From contig JAQGDQ010000058.1 in the NCBI GenBank assembly GCA_030141605.1, positions 30,388 to 94,387 of the forward strand: a stretch of DNA of 64,000 bases, read 5' to 3'. The notes beneath the pieces are model-generated. The model did no database searches and was not told the DNA's origin. It saw nothing but the letters and a program-made list of their open reading frames with translations. Made by a program: the position numbers and the translations under genes. This DNA is from Tubiluchus corallicola (Eukaryota; Priapulida; Priapulimorpha; Priapulimorphida; Tubiluchidae). Shown in pieces: positions 63,862 to 64,000 of this stretch. Positions within the stretch are counted from its first letter, which is position 1. Each line of letters opens with the position of its first letter.

Positions 63862-64000
63862 TATTATATTATATTATATTATATTATATTATATTATATT
63901 ATATTATATTATATTATATTATATTATATTATATTATATTATATTATATTATATTATATTATATTATATTATATTATATTATATTATATTATATTATATT
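63862..64000. repeat. (ATATT)n pentamer tract at the window edge
   Basis: At least 27 units of ATATT run to the last base of the window, preceded by impure ATT triplets from about 63818. The true length is not visible. Confidence 0.97.

Overview
The window is AT-rich nuclear DNA from an animal. Genes are sparse and split by GT-AG introns, some of them several kilobases long, and the DNA between them is full of microsatellites, minisatellites and decayed transposons. A septin-7 homologue, a thyrotropin-releasing-hormone-type receptor, a C19orf12 homologue and a BTB-Kelch gene together point to a bilaterian. The transposon mix (pogo/Tigger-like elements, an LTR-retrotransposon solo LTR, non-LTR retrotransposon tails) would suit a marine invertebrate, but I cannot name the phylum from the sequence.

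Layout. 1-16.8 kb, plus strand: a septin-7-type GTPase gene. Eleven coding exons run from the P-loop (5041) to the stop (16009). The N-terminal exon was not found and probably lies left of the window. 19.4-22.1 kb, minus strand: a BTB-BACK-Kelch protein in one large coding exon, with a short 5' exon and an uncertain start codon. 22.1-28.8 kb: no gene recognised, two diverged direct repeats. 28.8-30.3 kb, minus strand: a two-exon C19orf12 homologue. 30.4-34.4 kb: three mobile elements with readable boundaries, namely an internally deleted pogo/Tigger-like transposon (TA duplication), a solo LTR (4-bp duplication) and a 970-bp terminal-inverted-repeat element (8-bp duplication). 34.8-36 kb: a non-LTR retrotransposon C-terminal relic and a (TC)n tract. 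38.3-44.6 kb, minus strand: a TRH-receptor-like GPCR in two coding exons separated by a 5.2-kb intron. 45-64 kb: no intact gene recognised. This part holds a LINE tail with a hairpin, two reverse-transcriptase scraps in inverted orientation, a 40-bp minisatellite, a (TAAGA)n tract, a Thr/Pro/Ser-rich repeat relic, nested inverted-repeat elements and an (ATATT)n tract that runs off the window.

The four genes belong to different processes (septin cytoskeleton, a Kelch-type ubiquitin ligase adaptor, a mitochondrial/ER membrane protein, peptide-hormone reception). I see no sign that they form a functional cluster. The most interesting signal is in the septin gene. If the donor after 12193 is not used, the open frame continues into a strongly hydrophobic tail, a stop codon, an AATAAA 17 bases later and a GT-rich stretch. 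That is the layout expected of an intronic-polyadenylation isoform encoding a tail-anchored septin.
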